NCBI GenBank assembly: GCA_963749715.1
Contig: CAVVNR010000005.1
Coordinates: 62,001 to 126,000, forward strand
Direction of reading: 5' to 3'
Source: Roseiarcus sp963749715
GTDB lineage: Bacteria; Pseudomonadota; Alphaproteobacteria; Rhizobiales; Beijerinckiaceae
DNA: 64,000 bases
Shown here piece by piece: positions 45,648 to 54,387 of the stretch. The notes under the pieces are model-generated. The model was not told where the DNA came from and did no database searches. It saw only the letters and a program-made list of their open reading frames with translations. The stretch's first letter is position 1; the number at the start of each line of letters is the position of its first letter. Position numbers and translations under genes: made by a program.

Positions 45648-46114
45648 GTACCACCTGTTCCTATCTCACCTGTTCCTCAATGAGAGAGCTCAATTCTTCC
45701 CACTGGCCGAGACGCCGGCCAAATAGAAAACCGGGAATCAAAGCCCTCGCCCCTCCCGATAAGGCGAAACTCTAGCCTCTAAATCAACCTCTCCGACCGC
45801 TCAAATCGTTCTAAGTCCATACGAGAAGGCTTACGGCCCGATGGGGGATCGCGCAAGGGCGCGGATCCTGGGAGTTCGACGCTTTGTCCTTTCGGGCGCG
45901 AGCGGAAATGCTGAACGAACGACTAACGGCAATCTGGGCCACTCCGGCCGTCAGCAACGATGCCATGCTTAGCGTACCAATTCGCCATGTAAATTTCGCA
46001 GAGTTGACGGACGGCCCTGGAGTATCGCAGGCTGGCCTCGTTATCCACCGCGCCGCGTCCGGACAGGTGAGGGGGCCAGCGGACTTGGGCTCATCGGCTT
46101 GGAGGGGAGACCAG
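45648..46114. promoter_or_regulatory. Divergent region between Stf0 and MbtH genes
   Basis: 467 bases that must carry promoters for both sides. The left edge holds the 15-base tandem repeat at the Stf0 ribosome site. A plus-strand frame is open from 45884 into MbtH, but its N-terminal 77 residues look unlike any MbtH protein and a good ribosome site precedes ATG 46115, so I treat it as leader. Confidence 0.4.
45652..45677. repeat. 15-base tandem repeat at the Stf0 translation start
   Basis: CACCTGTTCCT occurs at 45652-45662 and again at 45667-45677 (unit 15 bases). Read on the minus strand this is AGGAACAGGTG twice, the nearer copy 4 bases from the GTG start of the sulfotransferase. Both copies look like ribosome-binding sequence. 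Confidence 0.6.
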
Positions 46115-46351
46115 ATGATCAGGGATGAGGGGGAAGACAGCCGGATTTACTCGGTTGTTTGCAACAGAGAGGGGCAATATTCGATCTGGCCCAACCACAA
46201 GGCGGTTCCTCGCGGATGGCAATCCGTAGGCAAGGAAGGATTGAAGGCCGAGTGCCTTCGGTATATTGAATCCGTCTGGACGGACATGCGGCCGCTAAGC
46301 TTGCGAGGATTAGCTGAGCAGATATTTTCTGAGAAAAATAGTTCACTTTAG
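46115..46351 (+). CDS. MbtH-family protein
   Basis: 78 aa, usual MbtH length of about 70. The diagnostic patterns are NREGQYSIWPNHKAVPRGW and YIESVWTDMRPLSLRGLA, including the Trp residues that clasp adenylation domains. The ATG is preceded by TTGGAGGGGAGACC, so this start is preferred over the longer frame from 45884. MbtH proteins are small partners that fold and activate NRPS adenylation domains. No NRPS is seen here, so its partner is encoded elsewhere or beyond the window. Confidence 0.93.
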   Translation: MIRDEGEDSRIYSVVCNREGQYSIWPNHKAVPRGWQSVGKEGLKAECLRYIESVWTDMRPLSLRGLAEQIFSEKNSSL

Positions 46352-46436
46352 GGTAACCGATTTTCTACCCGTCGCCGAGAGGCCCGGAACGGGCACGGAT
46401 GTTGCATGATTGGGCGGATGTCGCAGAAATAACAAG

Positions 46437-47297
46437 ATGTGGCGCCGATCGATCACAGCCAGCGGGACGGGCGGGATAACGCTCTGCGTGACGGAGTGGA
46501 GCCGTCGTGGATCGCCACTCGTGATGGTTCACGGACTTGGCGACTCCGGCCGCATCTGGAACTACCTGGCGCTGAGGATTGCGCAGCAATTCCACGCCGT
46601 GGCTGTTGATCTCCGAGGCCATGGGGATTCTGATTGGGATCCGGAATCCAGATACGATACGAACACCTTTGCCGCGGATCTCGCCAAGGCCGTCACAGCG
46701 CTTGAATTCGAACGAATGATCCTAATTGGTCATTCCCTCGGAGCCGACGCGGCCATTCGGTTCACCGCCGACCATCCTTCCCGGGTAGCCGGTTTGATCA
46801 TCGTCGATTTCGGTCCCGAACTGCAGAAGGAAGGAATTGACGAGATCCTGCGAAATTTCGCCACCATGCCGCGAAATTTCGCGACCGTGGAGGACTACCT
46901 GCAATGGCTTGTCGAGCGCCGTCCGTTGGCGGACGCGGCGGCGCTGCGACAGTTCGCTCGCACGTGCTTACGCCCTTCCGCGGCAATCGGGTGGACGCAT
47001 AAGGCGGACCCTACACTCGCCGCCTGTTCCGAAATCAGCCGGCTTGTCGCGAGCGATGGCCGTTACAGCTTACCTGAGCTCTGGCCTGTCCTCGCTGCAA
47101 TACATTGCCCGACTCTCATCGTGCGCGGGCAAGCTTCCGGGGTCTTCCCCTTCGACGTCGCAAATCGCATGGTCGAGCGAACGCTTTGGAAGGGTCAGCT
47201 GATCACCGTCGCCGCGGCAGGCCACGCCGTGATGCTGGACGATCCCGGCGAATTCACCGCGAGCGTCATCCGCTTTCTGTCGAGGATTTCCAAATGA
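46437..47297 (+). CDS. Alpha/beta hydrolase
   Basis: About 286 aa. VMVHGLGDSG (oxyanion region), DLRGHGDSDW, nucleophile elbow GHSLGAD with S100, and AAGHAVMLDDP with H263. The acid after strand 6 is not where it is usually found: LIVRGQASGVF has Gly where relatives carry Asp (SDV type). ATG 46437 preferred; an in-frame TTG at 46410 adds nine residues, neither with a strong ribosome site. It follows MbtH by 85 bases and may release or edit a thioester product. Role inferred. Confidence 0.82.
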   Translation: MWRRSITASGTGGITLCVTEWSRRGSPLVMVHGLGDSGRIWNYLALRIAQQFHAVAVDLRGHGDSDWDPESRYDTNTFAADLAKAVTALEFERMILIGHSLGADAAIRFTADHPSRVAGLIIVDFGPELQKEGIDEILRNFATMPRNFATVEDYLQWLVERRPLADAAALRQFARTCLRPSAAIGWTHKADPTLAACSEISRLVASDGRYSLPELWPVLAAIHCPTLIVRGQASGVFPFDVANRMVERTLWKGQLITVAAAGHAVMLDDPGEFTASVIRFLSRISK

Positions 47298-47509
47298 ACC
47301 CAGAGAGCGCGCTCCTGATGACGCCTACCGGGTTCGTCGCCGCATGGCTATCAGAGAGCAGATGCACGTGGGTCATACATCTGATAACGTAGACTGGGGA
47401 GGTGACGGAAAGACACGGGTCGCCGTCCGCCATTGTCACCGGTGATAAACTCGAAAGGTTCGTTTGAAGCAACTCGCCGCTTGAGATTACCACGGAGTTT
47501 CTCGACCCA

Positions 47510-49033
47510 ATGAAAGACAATAGCGCAACGACTGAAGATAGACGAACTTTATTCACTGACGCGGCTCTGGATTTTGCTCATTCGACCCCGTTGCGAAGAT
47601 CCTATGTAGTCGCATCTTCGCCTCGTTGCGGCAGCACGTATCTCTGCCGCCTCCTGACACAAACTGGCTTGCTGGGAGCGCCGAGCGAAATCTTCAACCC
47701 GGGATCCGATCTGCGCGCCTTTAGGAATCGGTTCAAATCGTCAACGCCCGCGGAATACGTCGCCAGCCTGACTTCGCGGCGAACGTCGAGAAGCGGCGTC
47801 TTTGGACTAAAATCGCACTTCAATGATTTCGAGAAGTTTGTCGATCAATACCCTGCTTTACTCGAAGTCTTGTCGCCGGTCACTTACATCTACATCAGTC
47901 GTCGGGACAGGGTGGCGCAAGCAGTATCCATGGTGCGGGCGCTGCAGACAAAGCAGTGGGTTTCTCAACAGCAGGGGACAGGAAAGGCCCAGTTGCGATA
48001 CGACCGGGAGCTGATCGCCAAATCCATGAAAGCGATTGACGTGCTGGAAGCAGGTTGGCTACGCTGGTTCGAGGCGAACGACATCCCCCCTTTCCATGTG
48101 ACCTATGAGGACCTCTTAGCTGATCCTGAAGCCACGGTCCGCAGCATCGTCGAACTGCTCGAGGTGCAAGACGCCGAACGCGACGAAATGGAAGAAGTCC
48201 CGTTTGTGGAGAAACAAGGGGACGAAACCAATGAAGAATGGATAGAGCGCTTTCGACGGGAGACGGAAGGCGACGGACGACGAAGCGGGGGCAATGGGGA
48301 CGGCGCCGCGAGAGCCGAGGCCGAGACCCGGCGCCCGGAAGCGCCTACGCACTTCTTCGATCGCAATCCCGGTTTGATCCAGGCGCTTCCCACGTTGAGG
48401 GTCGCGCAAGATTTCCTGGACGTTCTCCGCTTGCGCCACCGCTACGACGCGATCATTGGGCAGAGCATCGATCTTTTTCGCGGCGCGCGGGTCCTCGACA
48501 TAGCCAGTTACAGTGGCTTTTGGAGTCTTGCCGCTCTCGACGCGGGGGCCTCCAAGGTTGTCGCCGTCGAAACAACTCGGAAGAGAGCGGAGAGCGCTCG
48601 AAACAATTTCGCCGCCAACAAGATAGAGGCAAGTCGTTACAGGGTTGTAAAATCAAAAGTTTCAGAGATACTCGACGCATCGAAACCTGGAGAGTTTGAT
48701 GTCATCCTCTGCAAGCGGTATTTTGAACACTGCTTCTTACCGGAGTTCTTTGACGAACTGTCTCGGCTTCAACCAAAGCACGTGATCATTGATACTACCA
48801 TTTCCCTCGGCGAAGGTCCTGTGTGTCGGTTCGCGGTGCCAGGAATGGGCTGGAAGGGAGCGCACAGTAGAAAGATTATTTCAGCCCCTACCCTTGATCT
48901 TATCAAATTTCTATGCGGATCGGAATTCGGTTTACGCAAGATCGATTGGAATTCAATGAATATCTTCGAGTGGGCCAGTATCCACGATTACGCTAACGAG
49001 AGTAGCCAAACATACGTACTTGAGCGGCACTAG
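47510..49033 (+). CDS. Stf0 sulfotransferase - SAM methyltransferase fusion (copy 1)
   Basis: 507 aa, two domains. Residues 1 to about 265: Stf0-type sulfotransferase with PAPS loop SSPRCGSTYLCRLL, LGAPSEIFNP, GVFGLKSHFNDFE and IYISRRDRVAQAVSM. A charged Gly/Arg/Glu linker (about 250-285) follows. Residues about 285-507: Rossmann methyltransferase with motif I VLDIASYSGFWSLAALDAG and acidic VVAVE after strand 2. It could sulfate and methylate the same acceptor. The next gene is a divergent copy of the same fusion, 32 bases away. I know no characterised protein of this build. Confidence 0.88.
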   Translation: MKDNSATTEDRRTLFTDAALDFAHSTPLRRSYVVASSPRCGSTYLCRLLTQTGLLGAPSEIFNPGSDLRAFRNRFKSSTPAEYVASLTSRRTSRSGVFGLKSHFNDFEKFVDQYPALLEVLSPVTYIYISRRDRVAQAVSMVRALQTKQWVSQQQGTGKAQLRYDRELIAKSMKAIDVLEAGWLRWFEANDIPPFHVTYEDLLADPEATVRSIVELLEVQDAERDEMEEVPFVEKQGDETNEEWIERFRRETEGDGRRSGGNGDGAARAEAETRRPEAPTHFFDRNPGLIQALPTLRVAQDFLDVLRLRHRYDAIIGQSIDLFRGARVLDIASYSGFWSLAALDAGASKVVAVETTRKRAESARNNFAANKIEASRYRVVKSKVSEILDASKPGEFDVILCKRYFEHCFLPEFFDELSRLQPKHVIIDTTISLGEGPVCRFAVPGMGWKGAHSRKIISAPTLDLIKFLCGSEFGLRKIDWNSMNIFEWASIHDYANESSQTYVLERH

Positions 49034-49065
49034 AACGGCGAGGCACAGACGGAAAGGTGGGGGAA

Positions 49066-50589
49066 ATGAGTTTGAAAATCGATACCGACCAGCGGCCAAT
49101 CTCGTCAAACACTGATGAGCGTCTGGATTTCCCGGCAGCGACGGGACTCCGCAAATCGTATTTCGTCGCATCGTCCTATCGTTGCGGAAGCTCGTATCTT
49201 TGCTGGCTGCTCTGGAACACCGGGCTTCTCGGGGCGCCGAGCGAGGTCTTTAACCCGACCAGCGAGTTGCCGTTGCTAATTAACCGCTTTAAGACTTCGT
49301 CGCCTGAGGACTATGTCACGAAGCTTCTCGGTCGTCGGGTTTCGAGGAACGGCGTTTTCGGCGTCAAGGCTCATTTTCATCATTTCCAAGCCTACCTCGG
49401 GCAATATCCGGCGCTGCTCGCGCGATTGGCGCCGGTGACGTATATCCATATCAATCGGTCGGACAAAGTGGCGCAGGCGGTGTCAATGGCCAAGGCGTTG
49501 CAGAGCAACAGGTGGCACTCGCGGATGGAGGGGGGGCCAAAGCCGACTTTGCATTACAACTCCGAAATGATCTCCAAATGCCTCGCAGACATCGAGCAGC
49601 AAGATTTGGATTGGAAGCGGTGGTTCAAGGCGCACAGAGTCTCGCCGTTTCATGTGACCTATAATGACTTGACGACTGATGCGACCGGCGTTGTCCGTAA
49701 TGTCGTCGAGCTCCTTGGCGTCGCCAATGATGAGCCCGATCATATTCACGTTCCTTCAGTGGCTAAGCAGGGCGACGAAACAAACGATGAGTGGATTGAG
49801 CGGTTCAAGCGGGAGAGAAGGCCTCGCCGCGCGGCGGCCGGCAAGACGAAGGCCCGCGGTCTTTCAAAACCAAAAGAAAGCTCGAGCACATCGCGCCCAT
49901 TGACTGGATTTCCGTCCAGCGGCCATTTTTTCGACCGCTACAACGAGCTCGCCGGAAGCCTTCCATCCGGGGCAGCGTCCGCGACGGGTTTCTTTGACCT
50001 GATACGTTTGCGCAGGCGATACGACGTGATTGTCGGGGGAAATAGGGACCTCTTTCAAAACTCGAAGGTCCTTGACATTATGAGCGGCCATGGTTTCTGG
50101 AGCCTGGCGGCCCTCGACGCGGGCGCCGCGCATGTCGTGGGCGTGGAAGCCGGGGCCGGGCTCGTTGAATCGGCCAACAAGTACTTTGCCAAATATAAGA
50201 TCGATCCCGGTTCGTACCGGTTTGTCAATTCTGAATTGTTTGACGAGTTAGAGGCCGCTGACCCCGAGACGTTCGATCTCGTCATCTGTCAGGGTTTCCT
50301 TGAGCATTGCGATATCAACCGCTTTTTCTTTCAAATGAAAAGGCTTCGACCGAAACGGGTGATTTTGGATACTGGAATGGTGAGCGGCGAAGGTCCAATC
50401 TTCCGGTTCTCACTGGGACTCGACGGGATCCTAGGCCTTCCGAGCCATCAAGCGATCATGTTTCTTTCCGACGCCGCGGGGTTTCGCTGGCGCCTGATTG
50501 ACTGGCGCGCGCAAGGTCTCTCCGACTGGACTGGCATCCACGAATATGAGCGCGACTATAGGCGAACCTACATCCTCGATCTCAGCTGA
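49066..50589 (+). CDS. Stf0 sulfotransferase - SAM methyltransferase fusion (copy 2)
   Basis: 507 aa with the same order as its neighbour. Sulfotransferase: SSYRCGSSYLCWLL, LGAPSEVFNP, GVFGVKAHFHHF, IHINRSDKVAQAVSM. Basic linker PRRAAAGKTKARGLSKPK at about 250-280. Methyltransferase: VLDIMSGHGFWSLAALDAG then VVGVEAGAG. ATG 49066 follows GGAAAGGTGGGGGA; a GTG three codons earlier is possible. Clear similarity to copy 1 throughout shows an old tandem duplication, so the two may act on different positions or acceptors. Acceptor unknown. Confidence 0.88.
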   Translation: MSLKIDTDQRPISSNTDERLDFPAATGLRKSYFVASSYRCGSSYLCWLLWNTGLLGAPSEVFNPTSELPLLINRFKTSSPEDYVTKLLGRRVSRNGVFGVKAHFHHFQAYLGQYPALLARLAPVTYIHINRSDKVAQAVSMAKALQSNRWHSRMEGGPKPTLHYNSEMISKCLADIEQQDLDWKRWFKAHRVSPFHVTYNDLTTDATGVVRNVVELLGVANDEPDHIHVPSVAKQGDETNDEWIERFKRERRPRRAAAGKTKARGLSKPKESSSTSRPLTGFPSSGHFFDRYNELAGSLPSGAASATGFFDLIRLRRRYDVIVGGNRDLFQNSKVLDIMSGHGFWSLAALDAGAAHVVGVEAGAGLVESANKYFAKYKIDPGSYRFVNSELFDELEAADPETFDLVICQGFLEHCDINRFFFQMKRLRPKRVILDTGMVSGEGPIFRFSLGLDGILGLPSHQAIMFLSDAAGFRWRLIDWRAQGLSDWTGIHEYERDYRRTYILDLS

Positions 50590-50616
50590 CGCGGCAGCAC
50601 CGGCGCCCTGTCCGTC

Positions 50617-51045
50617 TCAGTCCGGAGGAGCAGCGAGCCGCTTCGGCAGTTTCGGCGCGGGCCCCTCGACAACCACCGGCGACAGCCGCTCAGGAACACT
50701 CGCCTTGGGGTCGGAGAGAACATGATGATCGCCGCTCGACGGTTTGCTCAGCAAATCCGCATCGAGGTCGCCGTTGGATTGCACTTGAAGGCAGGTCCAT
50801 ATTTCAAGGTAGCTCAGCTTCGCATCGCCCGCATGGGTGCACAATTGCCGTGCGTCGGGCGAAAACCGGCCCCAATTTTCTGAGAGAAGCGTCCTCGACC
50901 TCTCCTCGTCGCGAACACAACTATCGAGGGATTTTGCGCGCTGCTGGGTGGAAGTTTCCGCCGCCTGAGCGGCAAGACAAAACCGTTGAACGTCAACCGC
51001 CGGAAGCGACGCAGCCAAAGCCGCGGCAAGGAGAATCGCCGCCAC
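50617..51045 (-). CDS. Small secreted Cys-containing protein, unknown function
   Basis: 142 aa from GTG 51045 with GGAGAAC upstream. An N-terminal signal segment (AAILLAAALAASLPAV) is likely. Three Cys after it (CLAAQ, SCVRDEE, QLCTHAG) and a fourth in EIWTCLQVQ could form disulfides. The helical middle (RAKSLDSCVRDEERSRTLL) resembles periplasmic proteins of unknown role. The tail is Pro/Lys-rich. No family recognised. Confidence 0.6.
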   Translation of the reverse strand: MAAILLAAALAASLPAVDVQRFCLAAQAAETSTQQRAKSLDSCVRDEERSRTLLSENWGRFSPDARQLCTHAGDAKLSYLEIWTCLQVQSNGDLDADLLSKPSSGDHHVLSDPKASVPERLSPVVVEGPAPKLPKRLAAPPD

Positions 51046-51299
51046 TTCATGTTCTCCATTTTTTCAATTCCGCTCCGCCCTGTGATAGAGGACCTCGTCG
51101 CGGATTCAAAACGGCGCTTTCGCTTCCCGCCTCAGAGCGCGCAACCGCAGCGCTCTGAGCCAGAGATGGACCAGCCGGGGTATTCAGAGTCAGAGGTGAA
51201 CCGTTCTCCGACGACACGCAAAACGCCGCAGACCAACTCTGGGCTGCGGCGTACTTTGCGTTGAACGCAAAAAATCTGGCTGATGAGCGCCGCGATCGA

Positions 51300-51989
51300 T
51301 CAGACCCGAGCGGCGCTAGCCGAGGCTTTCCTGGAGCGCATTCCCATGAACCCCAAACCAGCGAACCCCAACGCCATCATCGCCCAAGTCGAGGGCTCAG
51401 GCGCTCCCGTGAGAGTCCACGGCGCGCTGTACACAGTGTTAGGCGTATTGGAATTGCCATGTATGACGCCGTCCACGCAGATTTCGTAAAGCCAACCTGG
51501 CTGATTTGCGGCCAAATCGATCTGAGCCAAACTGCCCGTTTGGGGCAGCCCAGGCGGGTTCGTGAGGTCATCAACCTCTAGGTTGATATATCCGGGATTT
51601 TGTGCGTTTTGCGGGGGGCCATGGAACACGCAGGTGTTCGATGCGCCAGTACCGTTGTTGTTGCAGAGCGTCAGAGTGAACTGCCCACCGAACAACTTAT
51701 TGAAGGTCTGGGTAACTGGATTACCCGTAATGCTGATGGAAGCCGAGAATAAGGCGTCTTTTGTAAGGCTGAAATAGTACATATTTGTACCATTTATTAA
51801 ATTCGACGGAGGCACGAGAGAAATCGTATTCCCCAGAATGAAATCCAGGGTCTGATTAATTCCAGGGCTGAACTCGACCGCATCCCCGGGGTTGTTTGGG
51901 CTTACATTGGTAGAAGCCTGGGCCGCCCCTGAGAGGAGACAGACGACAGGCGCAACCACGCACATGGACCGGAACAGTGTGTTAGGCAT
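51300..51989 (-). CDS. PEP-CTERM sorting-domain protein
   Basis: 229 aa exported protein. Signal peptide residues 1 to about 25 (SGAAQA). The mature part is rich in Asn, Thr and Gly with two Cys. The C-terminus is a textbook sorting signal: GAPEPSTWAMMALGFAGLG followed by a basic end (MRSRKAS). Such tails are cut by an exosortase/EpsH protease, so the genome should encode one. Likely a surface or matrix protein linked to exopolysaccharide. Confidence 0.88.
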   Translation of the reverse strand: MPNTLFRSMCVVAPVVCLLSGAAQASTNVSPNNPGDAVEFSPGINQTLDFILGNTISLVPPSNLINGTNMYYFSLTKDALFSASISITGNPVTQTFNKLFGGQFTLTLCNNNGTGASNTCVFHGPPQNAQNPGYINLEVDDLTNPPGLPQTGSLAQIDLAANQPGWLYEICVDGVIHGNSNTPNTVYSAPWTLTGAPEPSTWAMMALGFAGLGFMGMRSRKASASAARV

Positions 51990-52215
51990 AAAAACCCCTC
52001 CCCCAAGATCGCCGCATCCAAACAGTTAGCTTAGTGTTTCCGCAGTGTCAACCATAAACTCTCTGTCCCATGGTGATGCAGCGTTGTCAACCGCAATATT
52101 TTCGTACAGCAAATTCATAGACTATAGGCGAGTAGCACGCAATTGGAAGCCTGGGCTGTCTCGCTGCGCGATGCCGAATCCGGCGTAGGCCAAGCGCGGC
52201 GGGCGCTTCCGCGCC

Positions 52216-52494
52216 TCATTCTCGCGCCATTGCCTGTGATGCCGGCGAGGCGGTTCTTGCCTCGATTTCGTCAGCGAGCGACCTCTGCGCAAGGACCTTG
52301 CCACCTTCGTCCACGATGCGAATTTGGCTGGGAATTTTGCTGTCAGGCATGATGATGCGCGGCGTTGCGGAATTGTCCTCGAAAAAGCCGCCGACAATCT
52401 CTCTTGCGTACTCAAGAAAATTATCACGCGAACTCATAGACTTATATCGAAAATACAAGTCATCTCCGCGCCAGAATTCGATAAAATATATCAC
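52216..52494 (-). CDS. Small hypothetical protein
   Basis: Up to 92 aa from GTG 52494; ATG 52437 gives 73 aa. YLEY/FLEYAREIVGGFF-like helix followed by SQIRIVDEGGKVLAQRSLADE suggests a small alpha/beta fold. The ribosome site is weak for both starts. No family recognised; coding status uncertain. Confidence 0.35.
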   Translation of the reverse strand: MIYFIEFWRGDDLYFRYKSMSSRDNFLEYAREIVGGFFEDNSATPRIIMPDSKIPSQIRIVDEGGKVLAQRSLADEIEARTASPASQAMARE

Positions 52495-52739
52495 AGAAGC
52501 GGGTCCCCATCTCGGTTGAGCATGATACCTGGCGACGAAGAGTCAATCCCTATGTTTTGTTCAAAGCGAACACTCGCCTCGCAGCGGTTGGCGCCTTCAA
52601 TTCGCTTGGCGAACGCACCATCAAAACCGGGACAAAGGATCCAGCGTCGCTACGCGAGCATTCGCGCTGCTGAATCGACGTTGTCCCGCGCCCTATATCT
52701 ATCTAAGCCTGGCTCAAACAGCGCTTCTGGAGGACGCTC

Positions 52740-53768
52740 GTGGCGAGACCCCTGATCGTAATCGATCCGCAGCCGCGCGGCCTCGATGAGATCTTCGAGC
52801 CAAAGGTCTGGGCGCAGCTCGAGAGCCTCGGCGAGTTGGCGATCCACGATCGACCCGGCCGCATGCCTGCGGAGCGCTTCGAGCCCCTTCTTCCCGAGGC
52901 GGCGCTCTTGATCGGCCAGAGCGACATGCCCAAGACCCGGCTCGACCGCGCGCGTAAATTGCGCGCTATCGTCAACGTCGAGACCAATTTCCTGCAGAAC
53001 ATCGACTACGAGACCTGCTTCGAGCGCGGAATCCATGTGCTGGCCCCCGGCTCCGCCTTCGCGAGGCCGGTCGCCGAGATGACGCTTGGGCTGGCGATCG
53101 ACCTCTGCCGCGGCGTCACGGCGGCGGATCGCGCCATGCGCAGGGGCGATGAGAAATGGCTGCTCGACGGCGCCGAAGGGTGCTTCTCGCTCTATGGCGC
53201 ACGAGTGGGCCTGATCGGCTTCGGCGATCTCGCGCGGGCCTTCGTTCCGCTCCTTCAGCCTTTCGGCTGCCCGATCAAGGCCTACGATCCCTGGATTTCC
53301 GATCATCTCATGGCCGGATTCGGCGTTGCCGCCGCGTCGCTCGAAGAGGTGCTCAAGACCAGCCAGGTCATCGTGGTCTTCGCCGCGGCGACCGACGACA
53401 ATCAGGGTTTCCTGGGCAAGCGCGAATTCGAACTGGTCGCGCCGGGTTCGGTCTTCCTGCTGATGAGTTGCGCCGGCGTCGTCGATTTTCCCGAATTCCT
53501 GCGCCAAGTCGAAAGTCGGCGATTCCGCGCCGCAACCGACGTCTTTCCCCAGGAGCCCGCGCCGCCCGGCGACCCGGCGCGCAAGCTTGCGGATCTGCTC
53601 TTGTCGCCGCACCGCGCCGGCGCTTTGCCCGATTCGCTTTACGAGATCGGCCGGCAGACAGTGGCCGACGCCGGCCTTATCCTGCGCGGCCTGCCGCCGC
53701 TCTCCTGCCGGCGTGCGCAGCGCGAAACAGTCGCGCGGTCGCGTTCGAAGCCGATCGAAAGCACGTAA
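52740..53768 (+). CDS. D-isomer-specific 2-hydroxyacid dehydrogenase-like protein lacking catalytic Arg
   Basis: 342 aa, NAD-binding motif GLIGFGDLAR, and the family's catalytic His in SPHRAG and Glu in VFPQEPAP. The substrate-binding Arg normally found in an SRA-like motif is replaced: LLMSCAGVVDF has C244. GTG 52740 follows GGAGGACGC. The usual reaction is NAD-dependent interconversion of 2-hydroxy and 2-keto acids; without Arg the protein may have another role or be inactive. No operon partners. Confidence 0.85.
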   Translation: MARPLIVIDPQPRGLDEIFEPKVWAQLESLGELAIHDRPGRMPAERFEPLLPEAALLIGQSDMPKTRLDRARKLRAIVNVETNFLQNIDYETCFERGIHVLAPGSAFARPVAEMTLGLAIDLCRGVTAADRAMRRGDEKWLLDGAEGCFSLYGARVGLIGFGDLARAFVPLLQPFGCPIKAYDPWISDHLMAGFGVAAASLEEVLKTSQVIVVFAAATDDNQGFLGKREFELVAPGSVFLLMSCAGVVDFPEFLRQVESRRFRAATDVFPQEPAPPGDPARKLADLLLSPHRAGALPDSLYEIGRQTVADAGLILRGLPPLSCRRAQRETVARSRSKPIEST

Positions 53769-54387
53769 AGCGTATCTGGAACGATACAGATGCATGGGCG
53801 ATTGAGAGGGCTTGCGGGGGGCCACCCGCGCGGACGAACAGGAATCGATCGCGGAGGCCACGGCGACACGAGGCCGAAATTCTCGCCAAGCGAGGGGCAT
53901 CGGGCGTTACAAGAGCAGATCGTAGTCCCCTTTCGCTTCGCCGCCGGGGCGACCGGCAAGGGGCCGGTTCGATCTAGCCAACGACAAAGGCATAGCACGG
54001 ATTCTGATTTTCGCAAAGGAAGGGCACGATTCTTTCTTTGCTCCAGCTCCGGTCTCCGCGGTTCGCCGGACGGGTCGTGCTTTGGCGCAACCAGCGGCGG
54101 CGCCGATTGTTGCGCTGCGGCGGCGGCCGCGTTTCAACGATGAGATGAGCCTGAGGTCGAGCAACCACCAAAGAATTCCCAATAGCAACTGAGCCCTCGG
54201 CGCCAGATGCGCCGCTGCGGTTGTAAAATCTCGCATTTGCGAGAAACGGGTGTAAACAAGCCAACGGCAGTCAAAGCGAACGAGGCCGCAAGAGATTGAC
54301 GGCCGCTTTGCTTTGGACTAGCATCCGCTGCCGACTAGCGCTGTCTTTATTCCATCCGACGGCGGAGTTCCAACAAGGAAAAGCGTC
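53769..54387. other. Intergenic stretch, promoter only
   Basis: 619 bases without a supported gene; ORFs in it are Arg-rich shadows. Near its right end lies a sigma70-like promoter (54296-54324) for the next gene. Confidence 0.4.
54296..54324 (+). promoter_or_regulatory. Sigma70-like promoter before small secreted protein
   Basis: TTGACG (54296-54301), a 17-base spacer and TAGCAT (54319-54324): 5/6 and 4/6 matches to consensus with ideal spacing, about 64 bases before ATG 54388. Confidence 0.4.

Noticed and set aside
45652..45677. CRISPR-like repeat
   Set aside because: Only two copies of a 15-base unit with no spacers; it is a tandem repeat.
45884..46114. 77-residue extension in front of MbtH
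   Set aside because: Not MbtH-like, and a strong ribosome site precedes ATG 46115. A fusion is possible but less likely.
53769..54387. Hidden gene or tRNA in the 619-base gap
   Set aside because: No tRNA-like arms and no frame with coding character or ribosome site; only a promoter-like sequence near the end.
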